A DNA stretch of 41,456 nucleotides from an uncultured Bacteroidota bacterium (GTDB lineage Bacteria; Bacteroidota; Bacteroidia; Flavobacteriales; Flavobacteriaceae). Shown here one piece after another: positions 17,342 to 25,248 of this stretch. A program made the position numbers and the translations under genes. The number at the start of each line of letters is the position of its first letter. Position 1 is the first letter of the stretch. The notes under the pieces were generated by a model, which was given only the letters and a program-made list of their open reading frames with translations, had not been told where the DNA came from and made no database searches. The stretch lies in assembly GCA_902517365.1 (NCBI GenBank), contig CABYCA010000002.1, forward strand, positions 1 through 41,456, read 5' to 3'.

Positions 17342-18089
17342 TGTCCTTTAACATATTTATTCTAATTATTAGCTCTCTGGAAGTGCTCTCCATCGCTGGG
17401 ATTTTTACTTGAAATTCCAAATACTCTCTAAATATGTCAATTAAAATTGTATAGTATTCTTTGAACTCAATTTGGGAATTTGGATTAATATTATCAAGCT
17501 TTTCTAATTTCTCAAATGCTATTTCATAAAGAGATTTTGAAATAACTTTTGTATTTTCTTTGCTGTTTTTTATATAATATTTGTAAACTAAGAAAGCAAG
17601 AGCCAATATTGTAAGAATTGAGATCAATCTTATAATTAGTTTTTGATAATTTCTTTTAACTGGAATAATAGGTTTTATATCAAACAGATTCTGCTTAAGA
17701 GTGTCTACTTCAACATCATTAACTACTACTAAAAGTGAGTCTGTAAATTTTATAGATTGATTAAAATATACTTTTTGAGGAGGAATCCAGAATTCTCCTG
17801 GTTCAAAGTTTATTAATGAATATTTTTTTGAAATATTTGAGGATTCAATAATTGAATCATTAGAGAAGGAGTCCAGTATTTCGAAAGGAGTAAAATTTGG
17901 TTTTTCATCAAAACGAATATTGTATTTATTTTTTGATGCTATGTCAATTGTATAGATAATCTTCTCTCCAATTTGAACATTTGTAGTATCCAGTGAACTT
18001 TTGATAATAATATCAGGGTCAAAGTCTGCAGACTGTGCATTTATGAATGATAAAGAATAAAGCCATATGAATATGAATATAGATCTCAT
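17304..18089 (-). CDS. N-terminal half of a BatD/DUF4381-like protein (split by a frame break)
   Basis: 261 residues as read. A signal peptide (1-18, ending INAQ) is followed by a BatD-like beta domain (DTTNVQIGEKIIYTIDI), a conserved DTLKQNLFDIKPI stretch, a membrane helix (about 150-167) and a helical cytoplasmic part with EYYTILIDIFREYLEF and PAMESTSRELI. The reading then runs through nine A, picks up the tail EKKTDR and stops, exactly where relatives continue into the helices of the neighbouring frame. The ATG overlaps the DUF58 gene stop (TAATG). I infer a protein that links the DUF58 and MoxR proteins to the membrane BatA/BatB pair. Confidence 0.72.
   Translation of the reverse strand: MRSIFIFIWLYSLSFINAQSADFDPDIIIKSSLDTTNVQIGEKIIYTIDIASKNKYNIRFDEKPNFTPFEILDSFSNDSIIESSNISKKYSLINFEPGEFWIPPQKVYFNQSIKFTDSLLVVVNDVEVDTLKQNLFDIKPIIPVKRNYQKLIIRLISILTILALAFLVYKYYIKNSKENTKVISKSLYEIAFEKLEKLDNINPNSQIEFKEYYTILIDIFREYLEFQVKIPAMESTSRELIIRINMLKDSDSYNFEKKTDR
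17315..17323 (-). other. A9 homopolymer at the frame break between the two BatD/DUF4381-like halves
   Basis: Nine A on the coding strand. With eight A the upstream frame would read straight into QIDKLEEL of the downstream frame, and 16517-18089 would become a single frame: its 1573 bases are one more than a multiple of three. A one-base insertion, a sequence error or slippage would each explain it. Confidence 0.65.
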
Positions 18090-18955
18090 TATGCTCTGTG
18101 TTTAAAGTATCCTAAAAGTTTCTTAACATAACTTTCATCAACTTTACAATTTATTATACCTGCTCCATTCTTGTTGAATAAAATTTCAAATTTTTTTATG
18201 GATGAACTGTAATTGTAAGAATAGCTATCTCTAATTTTTTTTGAAAAAGTATCAACCCAAACTAACTCATTTGATTCAGCATCAATCATTGGTACAAAAC
18301 CAAGCCTAGGAATTTTAGTCTCCATTTGATCAAAAATTCTTATGCCTGTTAAGTCATATTTTTTTGCTGCAAGTTTTAACGACTTATCATAATTATCATC
18401 AATAAAATCAGATAAAATAAAAACTATTGCTTTTTTTTGAATAACACTTAATAAGAATTTGAGTGACGAGTCTATGCTTGTTTTTGCACTTTTAGGTTTA
18501 AATTCAAGTAGTTCTCTAATAATTCTCAAAATATGTTTCTTGCCTTTGTTAGGGGGGATAAATAATTCTATACTATCAGTAAATAGTATTGCGCCTACCT
18601 TATCATTATTTTTTAATGCAGAGAACGATAGGGTTGCGGCAATTTCTGTAACAATTTCCTTTTTGAGTTTATTTCTAGTAGCAAAGTTTTTTGAGCCACT
18701 AACATCTATTAACAACATTAAAGTTAATTCTCTTTCTTCTTCAAAAATCTTTATAAATGGTTCATTATACCTTGCTGTAACATTCCAATCAATTGACCTT
18801 ATATCATCACCAAACTCATACTTACGCACCTCACTAAAGGTCATACCCCTTCCCTTAAAGGTACTTAAGTATTCTCCACCAAAAACATTGTCACTTAACT
18901 TTCTACTCTTTATTTCAACTTGTCTTACTTTTTTTAGTAATTCTTTAGAATCCAT
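18089..18955 (-). CDS. DUF58 domain protein of the Bat operon
   Basis: 288 residues, cytoplasmic. The DUF58 signature (RKYEFGDDIRSIDWNVTAR, about 44-62) is followed by a VWA-like core with the metal-site motif DVSGS at 84-88 and a second segment FILSDFIDD. DUF58 proteins are regular partners of MoxR ATPases. The gene lies three bases after moxR and overlaps the next gene by one base. Confidence 0.9.
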   Translation of the reverse strand: MDSKELLKKVRQVEIKSRKLSDNVFGGEYLSTFKGRGMTFSEVRKYEFGDDIRSIDWNVTARYNEPFIKIFEEERELTLMLLIDVSGSKNFATRNKLKKEIVTEIAATLSFSALKNNDKVGAILFTDSIELFIPPNKGKKHILRIIRELLEFKPKSAKTSIDSSLKFLLSVIQKKAIVFILSDFIDDNYDKSLKLAAKKYDLTGIRIFDQMETKIPRLGFVPMIDAESNELVWVDTFSKKIRDSYSYNYSSSIKKFEILFNKNGAGIINCKVDESYVKKLLGYFKHRA

Positions 18956-18958
18956 AAA

Positions 18959-19963
18959 TTATGGTACTTCAACAGTGTTTACAATTTGTTTTATTATGTC
19001 CTCAGTAGTTACACTTTCAGCTTCAGCCTCATATGTTAAACCGATTCTATGTCTTAATACATCAGTAATAACTTCCCTAACATCTTCAGGGATTACAAAA
19101 CCTCTGTGTTTAATAAAAGCGAAGCATTTTGAAGCAAGGGCTAAATTTATACTTCCACGAGGAGATGCTCCAAAAGAAATAAGTGGGGATAGGTTTTTCA
19201 AATCATATTTTTCAGGATATCTAGTGCAGAAGATTAAATCCAAGATATACTTTTCAATTTTTTCATCCATATAAACATCATTAACTATACCTTGTGCTTT
19301 TTTGATTTGAGCAGTAGTAACAACAGGTTTAATTTTATCCTGTGAGGATGACAAGTTCATACTTATAATTTTTTGCTCCTCCTCTAGCTTAGGATAATCA
19401 ACAACTACTTTTAACATAAATCTATCTATTTGAGCTTCTGGAAGAGGGTATGTACCTTCTTGCTCTACGGGGTTCTGTGTTGCCATTACTAAAAATGGGT
19501 CAGTAAGTTTAAATGTTTTGTCACCAATAGTAACCTGTTTCTCTTGCATAGCCTCGAGCAATGCAGATTGTACTTTAGCAGGAGCACGGTTAATCTCATC
19601 AGCTAAGACAAAATTTGCAAAAACTGGACCCTGTTTAATTGAAAAATTCCCTTCTTTCATATTATATATCATAGTCCCTATAACGTCAGCTGGAAGAAGA
19701 TCAGGTGTGAACTGGATTCTATTAAAAGAGCCTTTTACCGCACTACTTAGACTATTTATGGCTAAAGTTTTTGCTAAACCAGGAACACCTTCAAGTAAAA
19801 TATGTCCTTTTCCCAGAAGTCCAATAAGCAATCTTTCAATCATTTTTTTCTGACCAATGATTTTTTTGTTTATCTCCATTGATAGAAGATCAACAAAAGC
19901 ACTTTCTTGTTTAATTAATTCATCTTTTTTGTTTAAATCTATATTACTTTTTACATCACTCAT
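18959..19963 (-). CDS. moxR: MoxR-family AAA+ ATPase
   Basis: 334 residues. Walker A is GVPGLAKT (59-66), Walker B FVLADEIN (118-125), with sensor 1 in MATQNPVEQEGTYPLPEAQ and a C-terminal lid with SPRGSINLALASK. MoxR ATPases act as chaperone-like partners of VWA proteins. It is first in the Bat operon, directly upstream of DUF58, with an 86-base gap to hflX that should hold the operon promoter; I could not find an exact TAnnTTTG match there. Confidence 0.93.
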   Translation of the reverse strand: MSDVKSNIDLNKKDELIKQESAFVDLLSMEINKKIIGQKKMIERLLIGLLGKGHILLEGVPGLAKTLAINSLSSAVKGSFNRIQFTPDLLPADVIGTMIYNMKEGNFSIKQGPVFANFVLADEINRAPAKVQSALLEAMQEKQVTIGDKTFKLTDPFLVMATQNPVEQEGTYPLPEAQIDRFMLKVVVDYPKLEEEQKIISMNLSSSQDKIKPVVTTAQIKKAQGIVNDVYMDEKIEKYILDLIFCTRYPEKYDLKNLSPLISFGASPRGSINLALASKCFAFIKHRGFVIPEDVREVITDVLRHRIGLTYEAEAESVTTEDIIKQIVNTVEVP

Positions 19964-20049
19964 ATGTACTGAATTTTATATTTCAAATTTCAAAATTTAT
20001 TAATAAAAACCCTGTTAATAATTGGTTAAATTGGGGGTAAGTCAAAATT

Positions 20050-21246
20050 TCACTTAGAAAAATATTCGGGGTACAAATAGTCATTTTTAGGATAATGACT
20101 CATATCAACATTTTTTACAATTTCATATATTTCCTTCCTAAGGGTATCAAAGTTAGTTTTATTTTTTGCAGAAATGAATAATGCCTTCCCATTTGTTTTA
20201 TTCATCCAGGTATTTCTCCATTGCATTAAGGAGAAGTGACCGTTATTTAAAGAGGAATCATTAAAATCAATTTTGTTATAATTATCAATTTTGTTAAATA
20301 TCATCAAGTTATACTTGTTGTGACAATTAATTTCACTTAAAATTTTATTTACAGATAATATATGATCTTCAAAGCTTGGATGAGAGATGTCTACTATATG
20401 TAAAAGTATATTTGCATCTTTTACTTCCTCCAAAGTACTTTTAAATGATTCAATAAGTTGAGTTGGGAGCTTTCTAATGAATCCCACAGTATCAGTAAGA
20501 AGAAAAGGTAATGTGTTAATAACAACCTTCCTAACTGTAGTATCTAAAGTTGCAAATAGCTTATCCTCTGCGAAGACTTTACTTTTGGAAAGCATATTCA
20601 TAATTGTTGATTTTCCAACATTAGTATATCCAACTAAGGCTACTCTTACAAGTGAACCACGATTCCCTCTTTGAACTTTCATTTGCTTATCAATAGTAGA
20701 GATTTTCTTTTTTAATAAAGAAATTTTATCTCTTACTATCCTTCTATCGGTCTCAATCTCAGTTTCACCAGGACCTCTCATTCCAATACCTCCTTTTTGT
20801 CTTTCAAGGTGAGTCCAAAGCCCCTTAAGTCTGGGCAGAAGATACTCATATTGAGCTAACTCAACTTGAGTTTTAGCGTAACTAGTCTTTGCTCTTTGAG
20901 CAAAAATATCAAGAATAAGTGCTGTCCTGTCTAATATTTTACATTTTAAGAGTCTCTCAATATTCGATTGTTGTGTTGGTGAAAGCTCATCATCAAAAAC
21001 AACGATAGAGACATCATTTTCTTTAATAAATTTTTGAATTTCATCAATTTTTCCTTTTCCAATAAATGTCTTTGGGTTAGGTGTTTTAATTCGCTGCTTA
21101 AACTTTCTTAACACTTTACCCCCTGCTGTAACAGATAAAAACTCTAATTCCTCCAGAAACTCATTAAGTTTTTCCTCACTTTGAGAGTCATTAATCACTC
21201 CTACAAGAACTGTTCTTTCAAAATTTGATTTCTGTGATTCAATCAT
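20050..21246 (-). CDS. hflX: GTPase HflX
   Basis: A 398-residue ribosome-associated GTPase. The N-terminal domain is followed by the glycine-rich signature GGIGMRGPGETEIETDRR (152-169) and a G domain with G1 GYTNVGKST (206-214), G3 DTVGFI and G4 NKID. Length and order are standard. In other bacteria HflX splits or rescues stalled 70S ribosomes under stress. It overlaps lpxH by four bases (ATGA). Confidence 0.95.
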   Translation of the reverse strand: MIESQKSNFERTVLVGVINDSQSEEKLNEFLEELEFLSVTAGGKVLRKFKQRIKTPNPKTFIGKGKIDEIQKFIKENDVSIVVFDDELSPTQQSNIERLLKCKILDRTALILDIFAQRAKTSYAKTQVELAQYEYLLPRLKGLWTHLERQKGGIGMRGPGETEIETDRRIVRDKISLLKKKISTIDKQMKVQRGNRGSLVRVALVGYTNVGKSTIMNMLSKSKVFAEDKLFATLDTTVRKVVINTLPFLLTDTVGFIRKLPTQLIESFKSTLEEVKDANILLHIVDISHPSFEDHILSVNKILSEINCHNKYNLMIFNKIDNYNKIDFNDSSLNNGHFSLMQWRNTWMNKTNGKALFISAKNKTNFDTLRKEIYEIVKNVDMSHYPKNDYLYPEYFSK

Positions 21247-22004
21247 TTTTTTAAAAAATTTCTTAAAGTAAAGGTTTTACCGTCAAAAACACCATATGTA
21301 AAGTGAGTGATCCAATCACCTAAATTTATATATTTTGACTTTGCTTTAAGTTGATGCACAATTGGCAAATGGCGATGACCAAAAATGAAATAATCTATGT
21401 GTTCTTTTGATAATTTTTTTATACAATATTGTATCAACCATTCTTTATCTTCCCCTTTAAAAGTAAGATCCTCAGACCCTGAAATAAGTTTATTCTTTTG
21501 TGAGAGATACCTACCAAGGCTAATTCCAATATCAGGATGAATTAATTTATACAACCAAATAAAAAATGGATTTGATAGAATAAGTTTCATTCTTTTATAT
21601 CCATAGTCTCCAGGTCCAAGTCCATCACCATGACCAATAAAAAAAGATTTTGAGTTAAAAATAAAAAGCTCAGGTGATTTGAAAACTTTTATATTAAGTT
21701 CCTTTTGAAAATAGTCAGTCATCCAATAATCATGATTACCTAGAAAAAAATAAATTTTTATACCCATGTCAGATAATTCAGCTAGTTTTCCCAAAGAACG
21801 AGTAAAACCTCTAGGTACAGCTTCTTTATACTCAAACCAAAAGTCAAATAAGTCTCCCAACAAAAAAATAATCTCAGCGTCATGCTTAATTGTATCTAAC
21901 CATTTAACAAAAATCTTTTCTCTATCATGACTTTTATGTAATGAAGGTAATCCTAGATGATTATCTGAACTAAAATAAACTTTTTTGTCTTTTGGGATCT
22001 CCAT
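21243..22004 (-). CDS. lpxH: UDP-2,3-diacylglucosamine diphosphatase-like metallophosphoesterase
   Basis: 253 residues with a calcineurin-type two-metal site: D14 and H16 in SSDNHLG, D51 in LLGDLFDFW, N90 and H91 in LGNHDYW, then GHGDGLGPGD and FGHRHLP. This set matches LpxH of lipid A synthesis, which removes UMP from UDP-diacylglucosamine, and fits a Gram-negative cell. Length is close to the E. coli enzyme (240). No other lipid A gene lies nearby, so the assignment rests on motifs. Confidence 0.85.
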   Translation of the reverse strand: MEIPKDKKVYFSSDNHLGLPSLHKSHDREKIFVKWLDTIKHDAEIIFLLGDLFDFWFEYKEAVPRGFTRSLGKLAELSDMGIKIYFFLGNHDYWMTDYFQKELNIKVFKSPELFIFNSKSFFIGHGDGLGPGDYGYKRMKLILSNPFFIWLYKLIHPDIGISLGRYLSQKNKLISGSEDLTFKGEDKEWLIQYCIKKLSKEHIDYFIFGHRHLPIVHQLKAKSKYINLGDWITHFTYGVFDGKTFTLRNFLKK

Positions 22005-22009
22005 AAATA

Positions 22010-23161
22010 TTATCCTATAGCAACATTTAAATCATCAATCAAGTCATCTACATCCTCTATGCCAACACTAAGTCTAAGAAGCGACTCTACTAATCCTGAT
22101 TTTTTTCTTTCCTCTGGAGGTATAGACGCATGTGTCATACTTGCTGGATGACAACATAAGCTTTCAACTCCACCAAGAGATTCTGCCAACGTAAATAATT
22201 GAAGATTTTCAGCTATTTTTTTTGATTTTTGAAAGGTATTTTCTGTTGGAATAAAAGAGACCATCCCCCCAAAGCCATTCATCTGATTTTTTGCAATATT
22301 ATAATTTTTATGATCTTTAAAGCCTGCCCAGTATACACTAGCAATTTTATCATGTTCTTTCAAAAAAATTGCTATTTTTTCAGCATTTTCAGAATGTCTC
22401 TGCATCCTTAAATGAAGAGTCTTTATACCTCTTAAAGTAAGGAAACAGTCCATTGGACCTGGAGTAGCTCCAGATGCATTTTGAATAAAGGATAATTTTT
22501 TATGAAGGTTTTCATCGTTTAATGCCAATGCTCCAATCACAACATCACTGTGACCTGCAATATATTTAGTTGCAGAATGCATTACAATATCAGCTCCAAA
22601 ATCTAAGGGTCTCTGTATGTATGGAGTAGCAAAAGTATTATCAACACAAAGTAAAATATTATTTTTTTTGGCTAAAACTGACATTGATTTAATATCAACT
22701 ACATTCATCATTGGATTGGTTGGTGTTTCAACCCATATAAGCTTAGTATTTGAATTTATCTTTTCTTCTACAGAGTTTATATTTTCCATATTTACAAAAT
22801 GAAATTTTAACTCATACTTCTCAAAGATTTGCTTAAAAAGCCTATAGCTCCCACCATATAAATCATTAGTGGAAACTATCTCATCTCCAGGACTCAAAGT
22901 TTTTAGAATAGCATCAATAGCAGCTAAACCTGATGCAAATGCTAAACCATATTCTGCATTCTCTAAAGATGCTATAGCTCTTTCAAAATTTGATCTAGTT
23001 GGATTATGAGTTCTACTATATTCATAACCTTTGTGCTTACCAGGAGATGACTGTGCATATGTGGAAGTTTGATATATTGGAGTCATCACAGATCCATATG
23101 CAGGATCAAGAATTTGGCCACCATGTATGGCCCTAGTGTTAAATTTCATTTTTTTCTTCAT
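22010..23161 (-). CDS. metB: cystathionine gamma-synthase-like PLP enzyme
   Basis: 383 residues of the Cys/Met metabolism PLP family. The PLP lysine is K199 in HSATKYIAGHSD. Other conserved parts are PIYQTSTYAQ, YEYSRTHNPTR, FASGLAAIDA, VETPTNPMM and VDNTFATPY. The gene could encode cystathionine gamma-synthase, gamma-lyase or a sulfhydrylase; these are hard to tell apart by eye. The family start is usually MKFNT..IHGG, so the fifth codon (ATG at 23147-23149) is an alternative start, and the putative -7 box so close to the first ATG favours it. It is followed by lpxH after five bases. Confidence 0.85.
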   Translation of the reverse strand: MKKKMKFNTRAIHGGQILDPAYGSVMTPIYQTSTYAQSSPGKHKGYEYSRTHNPTRSNFERAIASLENAEYGLAFASGLAAIDAILKTLSPGDEIVSTNDLYGGSYRLFKQIFEKYELKFHFVNMENINSVEEKINSNTKLIWVETPTNPMMNVVDIKSMSVLAKKNNILLCVDNTFATPYIQRPLDFGADIVMHSATKYIAGHSDVVIGALALNDENLHKKLSFIQNASGATPGPMDCFLTLRGIKTLHLRMQRHSENAEKIAIFLKEHDKIASVYWAGFKDHKNYNIAKNQMNGFGGMVSFIPTENTFQKSKKIAENLQLFTLAESLGGVESLCCHPASMTHASIPPEERKKSGLVESLLRLSVGIEDVDDLIDDLNVAIG

Positions 23162-23166
23162 TAGTG

Positions 23167-23174
23167 CAAAGATA
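23167..23174 (-). promoter_or_regulatory. putative -7 element for metB-lpxH-hflX
   Basis: The minus strand reads TATCTTTG, matching TAnnTTTG, only five bases before the first possible metB ATG. Transcription would begin close to that codon, which suits translation from the ATG four codons further in. There is no clear -33 TTG. Confidence 0.3.
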
Positions 23175-23237
23175 AAGATATTCGTAATTAGCTTTATGAT
23201 TCTTTTAAAATCATTTTCTTTGTTGGATAATTTTCAA

Positions 23238-24128
23238 ATGGATAAAAGATATTTAGCACTCATTGCGGCATTCTTAGCAACAAGCATATATGGAATTAAT
23301 CATACTGTCGCAAAGGAAGTAATGCCCATATATATTGGATCATCTGGATTTATAATGTTAAGACTATTAGGGGCTACATCAATTTTTTGGCTGATAAGTC
23401 TCTTTACACCAAAAGAAAAAGTTGAGTCGAAGGATTTTTTAAAAATTATTTTTGCTTCAATATTAGGTATGTGTACTAATATGTTGGCTTTTTTTAGAGG
23501 TCTAGAATTATCTACTCCTATAAATAGTGGAGTAATAATTACACTATCTCCAGTTTTAGTATTGATACTATCTTATTTTTTTTTAAGAGAAAGAGTTACT
23601 CTAAAGAAAATAATTGGAATTTTAATTGGATTTTCTGGCGCAGTTTTTTTAATTCTAAATAGTAGTAAAACAGGAATAAATGCTCCAAATATTCCGTTGG
23701 GAAACTCTTTTTTCCTTTTGAATGCATCAGCATATGCTGGATATCTAATTGTTATCAAACCTTTAACAAAGAGGTATAATATTTTTACTTTGATGAAGTG
23801 GCTTTTTTTAATTGGATTTGTTCTTTCAGCACCCATTACCTATAATCAATTTTTAGAGGTTAATTGGTCTAATCTCCCTTGGTTTGCTATATGGAGAATG
23901 ATGTACGTAGTAATTGGTACAACTTTTTTGACATATTTATTTAATATTTATGCATTAAAGACTTTATCACCAACTACAGTTGGTTCATTTATTTATCTTC
24001 AACCCATAATTACAATAATTTTTGCATTAATTACTGGTAATGACACACTTGATAAAACCAAAATTCTATCGTGTATTCTTGTCTTTGTTGGAGTATACTT
24101 AGTCTCCCTAAAGAATAAGAATGACTAA
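23238..24128 (+). CDS. EamA/DMT-family transporter
   Basis: 296 residues from the ATG at 23238 (MDKRYLALIAAFLATSIYG). Earlier in-frame starts would run back over the metB start and add a poorly conserved leader. About ten membrane helices in two EamA repeats are visible, with conserved SPVLVLILSYFFLRERVTLK at the end of the first half and LQPIITIIFALITGNDTL in the second. Substrate unknown; members export amino acids or other metabolites. It is divergent from metB and monocistronic. Confidence 0.85.
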   Translation: MDKRYLALIAAFLATSIYGINHTVAKEVMPIYIGSSGFIMLRLLGATSIFWLISLFTPKEKVESKDFLKIIFASILGMCTNMLAFFRGLELSTPINSGVIITLSPVLVLILSYFFLRERVTLKKIIGILIGFSGAVFLILNSSKTGINAPNIPLGNSFFLLNASAYAGYLIVIKPLTKRYNIFTLMKWLFLIGFVLSAPITYNQFLEVNWSNLPWFAIWRMMYVVIGTTFLTYLFNIYALKTLSPTTVGSFIYLQPIITIIFALITGNDTLDKTKILSCILVFVGVYLVSLKNKND

Positions 24129-24181
24129 TCATTAATAATAAATTATAATAAAATTTAATAGTGATTTTAAATTTTCTGTAA

Positions 24182-24189
24182 TAAATTTG
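24182..24189 (+). promoter_or_regulatory. putative -7 element for the azurin gene
   Basis: TAAATTTG matches TAnnTTTG and lies 17 bases before the azurin ATG in the 78-base gap after the EamA gene. No TTG at the 19-base spacing is seen. Confidence 0.4.
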
Positions 24190-24206
24190 AAAAAAATCAT
24201 AATTCA

Positions 24207-24704
24207 ATGAAAATCAAATCAATTTTATTTTTGTCATTACTTATTTTATCATGTAATAATTCAAATAGTACAAAGAAAGAGTTTCAGTATGAAAGAGTAA
24301 AGGAAAAACCTAATACTGTTCAAAGTAATACAATGTCTAATAATGTTACTCTTAACTCAAATGATCAAATGAAGTTTGATAAAAAAATAATTAGGGTAAA
24401 TTCTAATCAAAAAGTAACACTTACACTAAACCATAATGGAAGATTTCCTGCAATTTCAATGGGTCATAATTTTGTGTTAATTAAAAAAGATGTAGATGTC
24501 AACGAGTATGCATTAAGAGCTGCAGGTGCAAGAAATTCAGAATATATTCCAGAAGGTAACAATGAGATAGCTTACACCAAAATGCTTGGTGGAGGTGAAA
24601 GTGATACAATTACTTTCGATGCACCTAAACCTGGTAAATACGTTTTTATTTGCTCATTTCCCGGTCATTATCAACTTATGATGGGTGAATTTATTGTAAT
24701 TTAA
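24207..24704 (+). CDS. azurin-type blue copper lipoprotein
   Basis: 165 residues. A lipoprotein signal ends in the lipobox ILSC (C16), followed by a polar linker of about 30 residues and an azurin domain (about 45-165). The copper ligands are all present: H87 in MGHNFVL, C149 and H154 in CSFPGH, and M158, with the C-x4-H-x3-M spacing of azurin. It would be an electron carrier anchored to a membrane on the periplasmic side. It has its own short promoter and is convergent, with a four-base overlap, to the GMC operon. I infer it may take electrons from the GMC dehydrogenase, which lacks a cytochrome partner here; a role with cytochrome oxidase or peroxidase is equally possible. Confidence 0.92.
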   Translation: MKIKSILFLSLLILSCNNSNSTKKEFQYERVKEKPNTVQSNTMSNNVTLNSNDQMKFDKKIIRVNSNQKVTLTLNHNGRFPAISMGHNFVLIKKDVDVNEYALRAAGARNSEYIPEGNNEIAYTKMLGGGESDTITFDAPKPGKYVFICSFPGHYQLMMGEFIVI

Positions 24705-25246
24705 ACATCTACATTACCATCATAGTAGCCAGGAATGGGCACAAACTCTAGTTCATTAACAAGAACATGCTCTGTAATCATATATGATCTAACTGCCATA
24801 TCTCTGAATAGACTGCATATCTGGGAATAATTTTTTCCATCTGTAGCAATCATACTTCCATTATCAATATGATTTGAGAAATACTTCTCAATTACATTGT
24901 TATCAACTTGATCAATAGAGCTAATATTTTCAGATTTCAATATCATATTAATAAACTCATCCATCATCGCTAACAAATATTTTTGATCTGCAGATCTAAT
25001 GTTTCTGTGTATGTATACATCAATAAACTTTGAAATATTTAGAGACATTGCTCCAGGTGTATCAGTCTCAGGTATAATTAATTCTAGAATCCTATTTAAG
25101 AAGGTAATTTGTTTCATATCAAAAAATTTTAAATCTGTAAATGAATCATTTGATTGACATGATTGAATAATTGATATTATCCCTGATGACATAGTTATAG
25201 TCCCAAATGAAAATCCTATATTTTTTATAGCCTGTCTTCTTTCCAT
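24701..25246 (-). CDS. gluconate 2-dehydrogenase subunit 3-family protein (small subunit of the GMC enzyme)
   Basis: 181 residues. A twin-arginine-like signal (ERRQAIKNIG then a hydrophobic stretch, with SC at 29-30 as a possible cleavage or lipid site) precedes the family domain, recognisable by RILELIIPETDTPGA and SKFIDVYI. In the FAD-glucose and gluconate dehydrogenases the small subunit carries the Tat signal and takes the flavoprotein with it to the periplasm. Here it lies two bases after the GMC gene, which has no signal of its own, so the same arrangement is expected. Confidence 0.88.
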   Translation of the reverse strand: MERRQAIKNIGFSFGTITMSSGIISIIQSCQSNDSFTDLKFFDMKQITFLNRILELIIPETDTPGAMSLNISKFIDVYIHRNIRSADQKYLLAMMDEFINMILKSENISSIDQVDNNVIEKYFSNHIDNGSMIATDGKNYSQICSLFRDMAVRSYMITEHVLVNELEFVPIPGYYDGNVDV

Positions 25247-25248
25247 TA

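Noticed and set aside
18459..19274. A 271-codon open frame on the plus strand opposite DUF58 and moxR
   Set aside because: It lies wholly antisense to two well-conserved genes, spans their boundary, and shows no recognisable motif; it is a codon-bias shadow.
23127..23237. Longer N terminus for the EamA transporter starting inside the metB 5' end
   Set aside because: The added residues are not conserved-looking, would overlap the metB start, and the ATG at 23238 gives the normal first membrane helix.
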